64,000 nucleotides of DNA from JBBQUN01 sp963698395 (GTDB taxonomy: Bacteria > Actinomycetota > Acidimicrobiia > Acidimicrobiales > SZUA-35). Shown here in pieces: positions 50,952 to 60,185 of this stretch (positions are counted from its first letter, which is position 1; each line of letters starts with the position of its first letter). Under the pieces are notes generated by a model. That model worked only from the letters and a program-made list of their open reading frames with translations. It ran no database searches and was not told the DNA's origin. The stretch lies in contig CAVOQQ010000001.1 in NCBI GenBank assembly GCA_963698395.1, forward strand, positions 186,001 to 250,000, in the 5' to 3' direction. The position numbers and the translations under genes were made by a program.

Positions 50952-51971
50952 TCAGAGTCGTTCGACGCTCCAGGTCGACGGCTCGACGAGTTGGCCCATG
51001 TGGACGTGAAGCCTCAGCTCTTCCCCGGCTTGCAGCGAGGTGTCGAGGCGATAGAGCCGGTTGCCCCAGCTCGTGATCGGGCCGAGTGGTGAGGTCGACA
51101 TGGTCGTCTCGCTGTCGAAGACGGCCTCGAACCAGACACAGGCCCCATCGACGATCGCATCGGCCCCCGCCGTGCGCTCCACGACGTAGTCGGTCGCGAT
51201 GGCGCTGGTCGACTCGAGCGTGTCGAGGTCGAACTCGAGGATGGGCTCACAGGTCGACAAGGCCGACGCAACCGAACCGGGACGGGCCCACATCTGCTCG
51301 GTTCGTCCGGTGTCGAACCGGGCCGCGGTCGGCGAGTGCTCCATGTTGCTGAGATCGATGCCGTCGGGAAGCTCGATGTTCCAGAACCGTCGGACCCGCA
51401 TCGACTCGTGCAGCATGACCGGTTCGACGAACAAGCGGAATCGGCCGGGAAGCATGCGCCCACCGGGCCGAAGTACTCGATCACGCAGGTCGAGCAGGTT
51501 CTCCAGCATGTTCTCGTTGAAGAGCTCGTCGCCCATCTGCTCGTGGATCACCACGTCGATCGGTTCTGGCGGTGTGAACTCGCGACTGTTCTCGTTGACG
51601 AACTCGATGTTCGTGAAGTCGTTGTGGTGTGCGATCTCGCGAGCGACGTCGATGAAGTCGGAGTGCTCGACGGCGTACACCTTCTTCGCCCCCGCCCGGC
51701 TGGCCATGAGGGCGAGCAAACCGGTGCCGGTGCCGAGGTCGAGGACGACATCGCCCGGTTTGACGTTGCGGTGGATACCTCGGTGGTATGCGTCGACTCG
51801 GACCGAGTCGCTGAGCATCTCCTCGTGCTCGGAGAGCCCGGCGAAGTTCGTCTCGTTGACGAGGTCGTAGACGATGTTCATCATCCGGTCGTTGGAGGCG
51901 AGCCGATTGGCTCCGAAACGCAGGGCCGAACGCACTGCTTTGGTGGCCGCCTGCTGCGGTCGAAGGGTCAT
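50952..51971 (-). CDS. PRMT-like SAM-dependent methyltransferase
   Basis: 339 residues from ATG 51971; the GTG at 52061 would start inside the divergent promoter. The SAM site is VVLDLGTGTGLLALMASRAG with VYAVEHSDFID. The stretch VVIHEQMGDELFNENMLENL resembles the double-E loop of protein arginine methyltransferases (two Glu in HEQMGDELFNE), and the region before the SAM site (MLSDSVRVDAYHRGIHRNV) matches the PRMT lead-in. A beta-rich C-terminal half fits the PRMT barrel. True arginine methylation is not established for such bacterial proteins. Confidence 0.8.
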   Translation of the reverse strand: MTLRPQQAATKAVRSALRFGANRLASNDRMMNIVYDLVNETNFAGLSEHEEMLSDSVRVDAYHRGIHRNVKPGDVVLDLGTGTGLLALMASRAGAKKVYAVEHSDFIDVAREIAHHNDFTNIEFVNENSREFTPPEPIDVVIHEQMGDELFNENMLENLLDLRDRVLRPGGRMLPGRFRLFVEPVMLHESMRVRRFWNIELPDGIDLSNMEHSPTAARFDTGRTEQMWARPGSVASALSTCEPILEFDLDTLESTSAIATDYVVERTAGADAIVDGACVWFEAVFDSETTMSTSPLGPITSWGNRLYRLDTSLQAGEELRLHVHMGQLVEPSTWSVERL

Positions 51972-52066
51972 GCGGTGCAAGGGTATGGCCTGCGTGATCG
52001 AGACGGGGGCGTAGGCAGGGAGTACGGTGCTGTCGTTCAATCCACTCTTTCGAGGAGACACCTCTC

Positions 52067-52543
52067 ATGACCATTCAGATCGGCGATTCCATCCCTTCGG
52101 CCACGCTCCACGAGGGCAACCCCGGCAACCAGGTCGACGCCGCCGAGGTACTCGGCAAAGGGAAGGTGCTGGTCTTCGCGGTGCCAGGAGCGTTCACTCC
52201 GGGCTGCTCGAACACCCATCTTCCCGGCTACCTCGGTGACTATGACGCCATCAAGGCCAAGGGTGTCGACACCATTGCCTGCGTCGCGGTCAACGACGCG
52301 TTCGTGATGAACGCCTGGGGCGATGCCCATGGTGCGGCCGGCAAGATTCGCATGCTCGCCGATCCGGTGGCCGAGTACACCAAGGCGCTCGGTCTCGATG
52401 TCGACGCTGCGGCGCTCGGCGGCGCGCGGTCGAAGCGCTATGCCATGGTGCTCGAGGATGGCAAGGTCACCCAGCTCGAAGTCGAGCCTGACGGGTTCGG
52501 CCTCACCTGCTCGCTCTCCGAGTCGATCATCGACAAGCTCTGA
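52067..52543 (+). CDS. Peroxiredoxin, Prx5 type
   Basis: 158 residues with GAGGAG upstream of ATG 52067. The Prx5 signature VPGAFTPGCSNTHLPGYL contains the peroxidatic Cys and the Thr/Pro of the active site; YAMVLEDGKVTQLEVEPDGFG is the usual end. The C-terminal resolving Cys of some relatives may be the one in GFGLTCSLS. It reduces hydrogen and organic peroxides using a thiol partner. It is divergent from the methyltransferase. Confidence 0.94.
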   Translation: MTIQIGDSIPSATLHEGNPGNQVDAAEVLGKGKVLVFAVPGAFTPGCSNTHLPGYLGDYDAIKAKGVDTIACVAVNDAFVMNAWGDAHGAAGKIRMLADPVAEYTKALGLDVDAAALGGARSKRYAMVLEDGKVTQLEVEPDGFGLTCSLSESIIDKL

Positions 52544-52611
52544 CCGGTCGCCGATCCGGCAGCGTGAGCCCATTGGGCGATGCTCGCCGGATCGCAACGG
52601 GAATCGAACAC

Positions 52612-53748
52612 ATGACCACCATGCAACTGCCCGATGACCGAATACGGATCGACGGCGTCGTTGCGCTGGAAACCGAGACGGGTCGAGTCGTGCCGCATCG
52701 ACTCGACCCGTCGTTCGCCCATCAGTTCCCGGTCGAGACCGCCTTCGTCGAGGGAATGGCTTCGGGGGCCCGCATGGTGTTCGACACCGACGCTTCGACG
52801 ATCGATGTGGTGTGTACGCCCATGCGCCTGACCGCCGGTGCCACGAGGTTTCCGGCGACGTTCGACCTGATGATCGACGGTGAACTGGTCGATCGAGTCG
52901 AGGCAGACTTCGGACACATGGTGGTGCTCGGATTCGATGGGGGCGATGCCGACTTCCAGTCCGGTGAGCGGGGAACCATCACCCTTCGCCGCCCGAGCGC
53001 AGTGCCGGCGACGGTCGAGATCTGGTTGCCACAGAGCGCCGGAATCGAGCTGCACGCCATCGGCGTTCCCGATGGAGCCAGGGTCGAGGCGAGCCCGACC
53101 GACCGGCGTCCGCGATGGGTCCACTACGGGAGTTCGATCTCGCATTGCATGGAAGCCGAGGGGCCGTCTCGTACCTGGCCTGCGGTTGCCGCCGATCTGA
53201 CTGCCCGGCAGCTGTTGAATCTCGGCCTTGCCGGCCAGTGTCACATCGATCAGTTCGTCGCCAGGACGATCCGAGATGCCGAAGCGGATCGCATCAGCTT
53301 GAAGCTCGGGATCAACGTCATCAACGGCGACACGATGACCGAGCGCACGTTCGCCTCAGCTGTGCACGGCTTCCTCGACACGGTGCGAGAGGGACATCCC
53401 GACACGCCGATTCTCGTCGTCTCGCCGATCATCTGCCCGTCGGCCGAATCGGTTCCAGGGCCAACGCTGCTTGCCGAGGATGGCACGTTCGAAGCCAAGG
53501 GGTCGGTGGCCGATCTCGCGCTCGGCCGACTGCACGTGCGCCGAATACGAGAGCTGCTGGCCGGCATCGTCGAGAAGCGGACCGTCGCCGGCGACGAGCA
53601 CCTGTCGTATCTCGATGGCCTCACGCTCTTCGGTGAGGCCGATGTCGCTGACTTGCCCGACGGGCTTCATCCGAACGCAGCGGGGTACGTGCGGATGGGC
53701 GAGCGGTTCGCAGCGCAAGAGTTCCTCACCGGCGGAACCGCTCGCTGA
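52612..53748 (+). CDS. SGNH/GDSL hydrolase with N-terminal beta-sandwich
   Basis: 378 residues from ATG 52612. The first 170 residues are beta-rich, as in SsfX3/AXE-type esterases. The hydrolase part has block I as WVHYGSSISHC (nucleophile Ser), block II/III NLGLAGQCHID and LKLGINVIN, and block V DGLHPNAAGY with the catalytic Asp and His. It probably deacylates a carbohydrate or small ester in the cytoplasm. It follows the peroxiredoxin by 68 bp and converges on the DUF2817 gene. Confidence 0.85.
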   Translation: MTTMQLPDDRIRIDGVVALETETGRVVPHRLDPSFAHQFPVETAFVEGMASGARMVFDTDASTIDVVCTPMRLTAGATRFPATFDLMIDGELVDRVEADFGHMVVLGFDGGDADFQSGERGTITLRRPSAVPATVEIWLPQSAGIELHAIGVPDGARVEASPTDRRPRWVHYGSSISHCMEAEGPSRTWPAVAADLTARQLLNLGLAGQCHIDQFVARTIRDAEADRISLKLGINVINGDTMTERTFASAVHGFLDTVREGHPDTPILVVSPIICPSAESVPGPTLLAEDGTFEAKGSVADLALGRLHVRRIRELLAGIVEKRTVAGDEHLSYLDGLTLFGEADVADLPDGLHPNAAGYVRMGERFAAQEFLTGGTAR

Positions 53749-53766
53749 TCGAGCGATCGCCGGCGT

Positions 53767-54835
53767 TCAGGTCAAGCGCTCGATGGCGGCGGTGACCACG
53801 GAGCGGTACCGAGGCCAGCAGGCGTCGAGCCACGCCGGATCGTCGTCGATGAACGCGGCTCGGACCTGATCCCGAACGGTCTTCGCCTCCGGTGCTGCCG
53901 GGTCGCCGTATCCGTGCAACACGGCGTCGGCGCGGCAGACTCTGCATCACGGTGATGGGATCGACCGTGCCGTACTCGATGGCGATGCCGGTGACTTCGG
54001 CGGAGGGCACGATCGCCGCCACTGCGCCGAGCCACTCGCCCGCGAGTTCGGCCGACACGCTCGACCCGTCGTGCAGCGAGGTGACGTCGTCCCACCAGGA
54101 ACGTTGACGATCGAGTTCGGCTTCGCCGGGAGCGGCGGAGCTGATGAGCTCCCCATGGCCCCAGGGTCCGAGTCCGGTGTGGAGGTCGACGATGGCGATG
54201 CGTCGCGCCGTGCCGAGGCGTCGCTCGAAGAACTCGTGGAGCCAGCGATTCGACCAGGTGGGGCCGGTGCCACCGTAGAAGAGCCCGTTCGGGTGCTCGT
54301 ACTGGCCACCTGAGATGATCTGTTGGACACGCTCCAGACCGAGGGTCTCGAGCTTGCTCATCAACACCCCGAGGGTGCGGGTCTGGTCTTCCTCGCTCCA
54401 CGATGCCGGCACGAGGGTCTCGGCGAGGTCGCCGTAGTCGTCATTGGCGGGGTGCGGTGCCGACCAGTCGATGAAGTTGCGGTTGAGGTCGACGTTGTCC
54501 TCGTTCACCCGGCGGACCCACGAGAAGCCATGTGGATTGAGCGCATGGACGAAGATCAACGCCGGATCGGCGCGGCGATCGCGCGCCTCGGTCTCGAGGT
54601 GGTGTCGCTGGAGAGCCGAACCGAGATAGCCCTCGACCCCGTGGGTGCCGGAGACGATCACGACCACGTCGTCGGCATCGTCGGGCCCCACCTCGGCGAC
54701 GTCGACGAAGAGTGGCTCCCCTTCGAGACCGCCGAGCGGGTGCGGGAAGGACTCGATGCGAGCATCGGTCGCTGCGGCGGCGTCGAGAAAGGCGGAACGG
54801 GCGTCGGCGTAGGACGTGCTGAGCGGACTGATCAC
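53767..54835 (-). CDS. DUF2817 (M14-like) peptidase-type protein, frameshifted near the C-terminus
   Basis: Starts at GTG 54835. The zinc-peptidase-like motifs SGTHGVEGYLGSA (His and Glu), VDLNRNFIDW and IVDLHTGLGPWG are those of DUF2817, related to M14 carboxypeptidases and succinylglutamate desuccinylases. The frame is intact to ITVMQSL, then one extra base at about 53931-53938 moves the genuine end (RADAVLHGYGDPAAPEAKTV to ERLT) into another frame, stopping at 53767. Reconstructed length 355 residues. Substrate unknown. Confidence 0.8.
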
Positions 54836-54946
54836 CGCAACGACTGTAGTGGGTCGAGATCAGCGGGATTATTGCCGCGCTTCGTGCGGTTTGGCGCAGC
54901 GTACGGATCGCCGGCCGAGCCGTTTCCACGCGCCGGCCGGTGACGG

Positions 54947-56152
54947 CTACCGCTCGGCGATCACGCCCTTGGCGATGAGCGCATCGATCTCCGGCCGATC
55001 GAAGCCCAGCTCGGTCAAGATCGTGGTGGTGTGCTCGCCGGCGAGGGGGCTCGGCTCCCGGATGTCGTCGGGCACCCCCTCGATGCGGGTCGCGTTGCGG
55101 ATGATCTCGATGTCGCCGGCGATCGAATGATGGACCGGCGCGGCGACGCCCAGGTGCACCACCTGAGGATCGGCGAACGTCTGTCCGAGGTCGTTGACCG
55201 GTCCGGCGGGTACGCCGACGCGGTTCAGCAACTCGACCCACTCGGCGGTCGGTCGTTGGCTCAGCGCCTCGGCGATGATCTGGGTGAGCTGCTCGTGGTT
55301 GGCGACGCGTCCGCTCGGTTTGGCAAAGCGTTCGTCTTCGGGCAGATCGGGTCGCCCGATCACGTCGCAGAATCCGGTCCACAGCTGCCCCCAGGCGGCG
55401 GCGACATTGAGGTGGCCATCGGCGGTGGGGTAGAGGCCCATGGGGCGCAGGGTCGGGTGATCGTTGCCGGCCTGCGGTGGAACCTCGTGATCGACGGTCC
55501 AACGAGCCGCCTGGAAGTCGAGCACGCCGATCATCGATTCGAGCAGCGAGGTCTGCACCCAACGGCCGGCACCGGTTCGCTGCCGTTCGTGGATGGCCAC
55601 GAGGACACCGACTGCCAGCTGGAGCCCGGCGGCGATGTCGGAGATGGCGGCGCCGGCTCGCACGGGACCCTGCCCCGGCAGTCCGGTCACGCTCATCATC
55701 CCCGACATGCCCTGGGCGATCTGGTCGACCCCGCCGCGCTCGGCGTAGGGGCCGGTTTGTCCGAAGCCCGAGATCGACCCCATCACCAGGCGCGGGTTGA
55801 TCGTCGAGATGGTGTCCCAGTCGAAACCGAGCTTGTACTTCACCGCGGGACGCATGTTCTCCATGAGAATGTCGGCCTTGCCGACCAGTCGGTGGAGCAC
55901 GGCCCGGCCCTCGTCGGTCTTGAGATCGAGCGCAAGGCTTCGCTTGTTCCGGTGCAGGTTCAGGTAGTCCGGTGTGGTCTGGGCGCCGACGGCGATACCG
56001 GGAGCTTCGATGCGGATGACGTCGGCGCCCCAGTCGGCGAGCTGGCGCACCGCCGTCGGCCCGGCACGAGCGACGGTGAGGTCGAGCACGGTCAGATCGG
56101 CCAGTGGCAGCGGCTGGTTCGCTTGGCTCTCGAAGGGCTGGGCTGGTGTCAT
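54947..56152 (-). CDS. CaiB/BaiF-type CoA-transferase
   Basis: 401 residues from ATG 56152 with a textbook AGGAGG eight bases upstream; the longer frame is not coding. LADLTVLDLTVARAGPTAVR, GADVIRIEAPG, HRNKRSLALDLKTDEG and the catalytic Asp in RGGVDQIAQGMSGMM define a class III CoA-transferase. It is distinct from the one at 43767 in sequence and unlinked to it. No adjacent gene reveals the acid it activates. Divergent from the GH92 gene across 183 bp. Confidence 0.92.
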   Translation of the reverse strand: MTPAQPFESQANQPLPLADLTVLDLTVARAGPTAVRQLADWGADVIRIEAPGIAVGAQTTPDYLNLHRNKRSLALDLKTDEGRAVLHRLVGKADILMENMRPAVKYKLGFDWDTISTINPRLVMGSISGFGQTGPYAERGGVDQIAQGMSGMMSVTGLPGQGPVRAGAAISDIAAGLQLAVGVLVAIHERQRTGAGRWVQTSLLESMIGVLDFQAARWTVDHEVPPQAGNDHPTLRPMGLYPTADGHLNVAAAWGQLWTGFCDVIGRPDLPEDERFAKPSGRVANHEQLTQIIAEALSQRPTAEWVELLNRVGVPAGPVNDLGQTFADPQVVHLGVAAPVHHSIAGDIEIIRNATRIEGVPDDIREPSPLAGEHTTTILTELGFDRPEIDALIAKGVIAER

Positions 56153-56335
56153 CGGTGTGACCTCCTGGAGTGCCCATTGGCTAGCAGCAGAGTGGCGTGG
56201 TCGGCCAGACGCCGTCGGCGCGCCGCACGGTGAAGGGTGCGTCACCCGTCCTTCATGTGGGGGAAACAGTGCGGGAACAATGTCGACGTACGTTCGGCTC
56301 GTGATCCGTCGGGTGCCCATCCACTGCTTCGAACG

Positions 56336-58640
56336 ATGATCGACTCGGTCGATCCGTTCATCGGCACCGGTGTCACCGACCTGCCCCCGCCGGAAGGTCT
56401 CGGCCGCGACCTGGTGGTTTCCCAAGCCACAGGTCGGCAATACCCACCCGGGTGCCGTTGCTCCGTTCGGCATGGTGTCGGTGTGCGCCTACTCGGGGGC
56501 GTATCCGACCGGCTACGGCCTCCACGAGAAGAGCACCGAAGGGATCCCTCCCGAGCTCCACCACCGGCACGTGGCCTCGGGTTTCACCCACTTCCAACAA
56601 TCGGGAACCGGAGCGATCCGTAAGTATTACAACTACTTTCGGGTCACCCCCATGCTCGCTCCTCTCGACGACTTGGGAGACAAGTGGCTGATCGACGATG
56701 AGGTCTCGTCACCGGGCTACTACGCGGCAACGCTCGGTTCGAACGTGCGGTGTGAGCTGACCGTCGGGCCCAAGAGCGCCGTACATCGGTACACCTTTCC
56801 GGCCTCGCCCGACGCTCGGGTGGTGATCGACTTCTCGAACGGCGGTCTCGAGATCGAGCACGGCGAGACCGTGCCGATGCGCGCCCATCTGCAGAGCCTC
56901 GGAACGAACGCGCTTCAGGGGGAGGTGGTCGTCGAGGGTGTTCCACTCGCCGTCCACATCGAGTGCGATACGCCGGGTTGGCGTCAGTCGCTCTGGTACG
57001 ACCGGCGCCTGATGTCGGGTGGCAGTCGCCTCGACTTCGACTCGATCCGTCAGACGACACTCCGACCCTTTGGTTCCTTGTTCCGGGGACGAGCCGATGC
57101 CGGCACGACGGTCGAACTCAGGATCGGCTTCTCGCTTCGCGGCGTCGAGCAGGCCGAAGCCAACCTGCGAGCCGATCGTGCCGCAGCCGGACGGCCGGTC
57201 GAGGTGGGCGAAGGTCGAAGTGCATCGACGTTCGATGATCGGCTGGCTGCGACCCGCACACTGTGGTTGGACGCCCTGGGCGCCATCGAGGTGGTCGGTG
57301 GCTCGCCCGAGCAGCGGACCATCTTCTCGACGGCGCTCTACCACTCGTTCATCAAGCCGTGTTTCGCCGAAGGCGAGAGCCCGTTCTGGCCGGCCGATGG
57401 GCCCTTCGTGTTCGACATCTGCACGATGTGGGACATCTACAAGACCCAGCTTCCGCTCCTGCTACTCGTCGCCCCCGAGCGGGCGACGAGTCTCCTGCAC
57501 GCACTGCTCCAGATCAGCAGCGAGGAGGGAAATCTGCCGATCGGCTATCGCATGGCCAGGGGCGCCGACCGGTTCTTCCGGCAGGCGAGCGCCCTCGCCC
57601 ATACGTTCTTCGCCGACGCTGCTGCGGTCGGGATCGACGACATCGATTGGGAGTGGGCGCTCGTCCACCTCACCGCCGACTTGCGGAGGGGCTACGGCGA
57701 GGAGTTCCTCGACAAGGGTCTCGCTCACCCGATCAGTCACACGCTCGACCTCGCGTATGGCTACCACTGCACGGCGCAGGTGGCACGAGCCGTCGACGAT
57801 CCGGTTCTCGCCGAACAGCTCGACACGCTCGCCGGTCGTTGGTCGAACGCCTTCGATGCCACCACCGGGTTGCTGATCGATTCCACCTTCTACGAAGGCG
57901 GCCGTTGGAACTACTCGTTCCGGCTGCTCCATGACATGGCGGCTCGGATCGAGCTCGCCGGAGGCGAGAGCAGATTCGTCGAGTTGCTCGATCGCTTCTT
58001 CGGTTTCGGTGCAGCGCCGGTGAAACAGCTCGGTCTGCCGCCCTTCGGCGACGAGTTGGCATCCGGCTACGCACTCGATCGGTTCGAAGGATTGAACAAC
58101 GAGCCCGACATCGAGGCGCCGTGGGCCTACCACTACGCCGGGCGACCCGACCGCACGGCCGAGGTCGTCCATGCGATTCTCCAATCCCAGTTCAACATCG
58201 GACGTGGAGGGCTGCCGGGCAACGACGATTCCGGCGGGCTGAGCTCGTGGTATGTCATGGCCTCGCTCGGGCTCTTCCCGGTGGCGGGGCAGAACCTGTT
58301 CCTGCTGAACGCGCCGGCGTTCGAGCAGAGCCGGATCCGCGTGGGTGATCACGATCTCGTCATCGCCACGCAGGGGTTCGAGCCGAGAGGTCCCGGATCG
58401 GCGGCGCAGTACGTCGTCGCCGTGACCGTCGATGGCGTCGCGCTCGAACGCACCTGGTTGACCGGGGTCGAGCTACGGGCCGCTCGCTCGATCGTCATCG
58501 ACCTTGCTCCCCGACCTCGACAGTGGGGCACCGGCACTCGACCCCCCTCGACCTCGACACCGGGCCGGCGGCCCAGCAGCTCGCCGTCGGGTCACCCACC
58601 GACTCGCCCCATCCCAGGCACCGCAAGGAGTAGGACATGA
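56336..58640 (+). CDS. GH92 family alpha-mannosidase, frameshifted near the N-terminus
   Basis: The N-terminal MIDSVDPFIGTGVTDLPPPE from ATG 56336 and the continuation QVGNTHPGAVAPFGMV are in different frames; one extra G at about 56402 joins them. The rest is a complete GH92: FVFDICTMWDIYKTQLPLL, YGYHCTAQVARAVDD, FEGLNNEPDIEAPWAYHYAG and GLPGNDDSGGLSSWYVM, which carry the calcium and catalytic acidic residues. About 767 residues. GH92 enzymes are exo-alpha-mannosidases, normally secreted; no signal peptide is visible here. The Pro/Ser tail after RQWGTG may reflect a further indel at a C-run near 58545. Confidence 0.86.
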
Positions 58641-60088
58641 CACCAGCCAACCCCACCGGTCGTGACCGTGAGCGTGACGAAGCGGCGAAATCGGCAAGAC
58701 CGAGGAAACGCCTCGTGATCGTGGTCCGCGCCGATCCGGTGATCTGCGGGCACTCGGGCGAGGCCCGCAACCTCGCCGAGGCGGCGCTCGTTCGCGGATT
58801 CGACGACGTTCGCATCGTCACCTGGCCGATCGAGGTGCTGGGGGCGTTCCCGCTCAAACCACTCGACCGTGTCCTTCCGTACAGCCCGGGGATCACGGTC
58901 GAGCGGCCGGACCCGGTCGGCGACTACAAGGTTCCCGACGGTCGCTATGTCGCGGGGATGGTCGGTCGACTCGTCGAACTCTTCACCGACGGCGTCCCGA
59001 CGGTGTGCCTGTCGCTCTATCTGACACCGCATGCCAGCGCGGCGATGGAAGCACTCACGATCGCCAAGGCGACGGGGTTGGCGGTGAACGTGACGACGAT
59101 CGCCGAGGCGGTCGGTTCCGACATCACGAACGTGGTTCGCTCCGCTCTTGCCGATGGCAGCCACGGAGCGGCAGCTGCGGTCTTTGCGACCTATCTCGCA
59201 CACGATCGTTGCGTGGCCGTCTCGGCGTATACCAAGGAGTTGATCGTCGAGTCCGCGATGCAGGTCGATGCGGCCATGGGCACGAGGTTCGCCGAGCAAT
59301 GCCGTGACCGAGTCGGGATCTCGTATCCGGCCGTGAACAGTGCCACGTTCGTGGGTATCGACCAGCCGACGATCGAGGGCGCGCTGCGCAGGCGCCGGCT
59401 CGAACCGGGCTCCTATGCGTTGTTCCTCTCTCGGATCACGCCTGCGAAAGGCGTCGACGACCTCATCGAGGGCTATCTCGCCTCTCGAGCTCGCAACCAC
59501 GTGCAGCTCGTCATCGCCGGCAACGGGGGCGCGCGGGCCGCCGCGATCGAGCAGGCAGCCCGTTCGGACGGCAGCGATCGAATCGTGTTCTTCGACGACG
59601 TCGATGACGATGAGAAGCGGTTGCTGATGGCCGGGAGTGCGGCCTACGTGTTGCCGAGCAAGCCCATGCCGGAGTTCATCGAGACCTTCGGTATCGCACT
59701 GGTCGAGAAGATGCTGGCCGGCGGCGGTCCCGTCATCACGACGGCGACGGGTGGTATTCCCGAGGCCGTTGGTGACACGGCAACGATCGTGGCACCTGGC
59801 TGTCCGGCCGACATCACCCGAGCGCTCGACGATGCCATCGTCGATTCCGACGATGCCGAGCGCGCTCGGCGAGCGGACCGGGCGCTGGCGTTTGCCATGC
59901 AGTTCGACCGATTGGCCGTCTTCGATCGCCTCTTCGCCGGTCTCGAGCAGCCGCGTGATGACGGACCATCGGCGAGGCGAGCCGCGGCTCGCCGCCTCGA
60001 CGACGAGCGGTCACCTGCTCGGCCGCCGATGTCGATCTCGGGCCGGGTTCGCAACGGCGCCGCCGATCGTGTCGAGTCCGTCGCCTGA
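58637..60088 (+). CDS. Glycosyltransferase family 4 protein
   Basis: 483 residues with AGGAG before ATG 58637, which overlaps the GH92 stop. A GT-B fold is visible: the acceptor half starts RLVIVVRADPVICGHSGEAR, the donor half has YALFLSRITPAKGVDDLIEG, QLVIAGNGG and the E-x7-E motif FIETFGIALVEKMLAGGGPV followed by TTATGGIPEAVG. It transfers a sugar from a nucleotide donor; acceptor and linkage are unknown. Coupling to a mannosidase suggests a common mannose-containing glycan, an inference. Confidence 0.88.
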   Translation: MTPANPTGRDRERDEAAKSARPRKRLVIVVRADPVICGHSGEARNLAEAALVRGFDDVRIVTWPIEVLGAFPLKPLDRVLPYSPGITVERPDPVGDYKVPDGRYVAGMVGRLVELFTDGVPTVCLSLYLTPHASAAMEALTIAKATGLAVNVTTIAEAVGSDITNVVRSALADGSHGAAAAVFATYLAHDRCVAVSAYTKELIVESAMQVDAAMGTRFAEQCRDRVGISYPAVNSATFVGIDQPTIEGALRRRRLEPGSYALFLSRITPAKGVDDLIEGYLASRARNHVQLVIAGNGGARAAAIEQAARSDGSDRIVFFDDVDDDEKRLLMAGSAAYVLPSKPMPEFIETFGIALVEKMLAGGGPVITTATGGIPEAVGDTATIVAPGCPADITRALDDAIVDSDDAERARRADRALAFAMQFDRLAVFDRLFAGLEQPRDDGPSARRAAARRLDDERSPARPPMSISGRVRNGAADRVESVA

Positions 60089-60110
60089 CGAACGGTCAGC
60101 GAGCACGGGC

Positions 60111-60185
60111 TGAGTATGGACAGTCCGAGTGTGGACGGTCTGAGTATGGACAGCCCGAGTGAGGCTGGGCTGAGTGTGGGCGGTC
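60111..60185 (+). repeat. 15-bp imperfect tandem repeat, five copies
   Basis: Units start at 60111, 60126, 60141, 60156 and 60171, for example TGAGTATGGACAGTC and CGAGTGTGGACGGTC. They fill the gap between the convergent glycosyltransferase and MerB-like genes and reach the stop codon of the latter. Confidence 0.85.
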
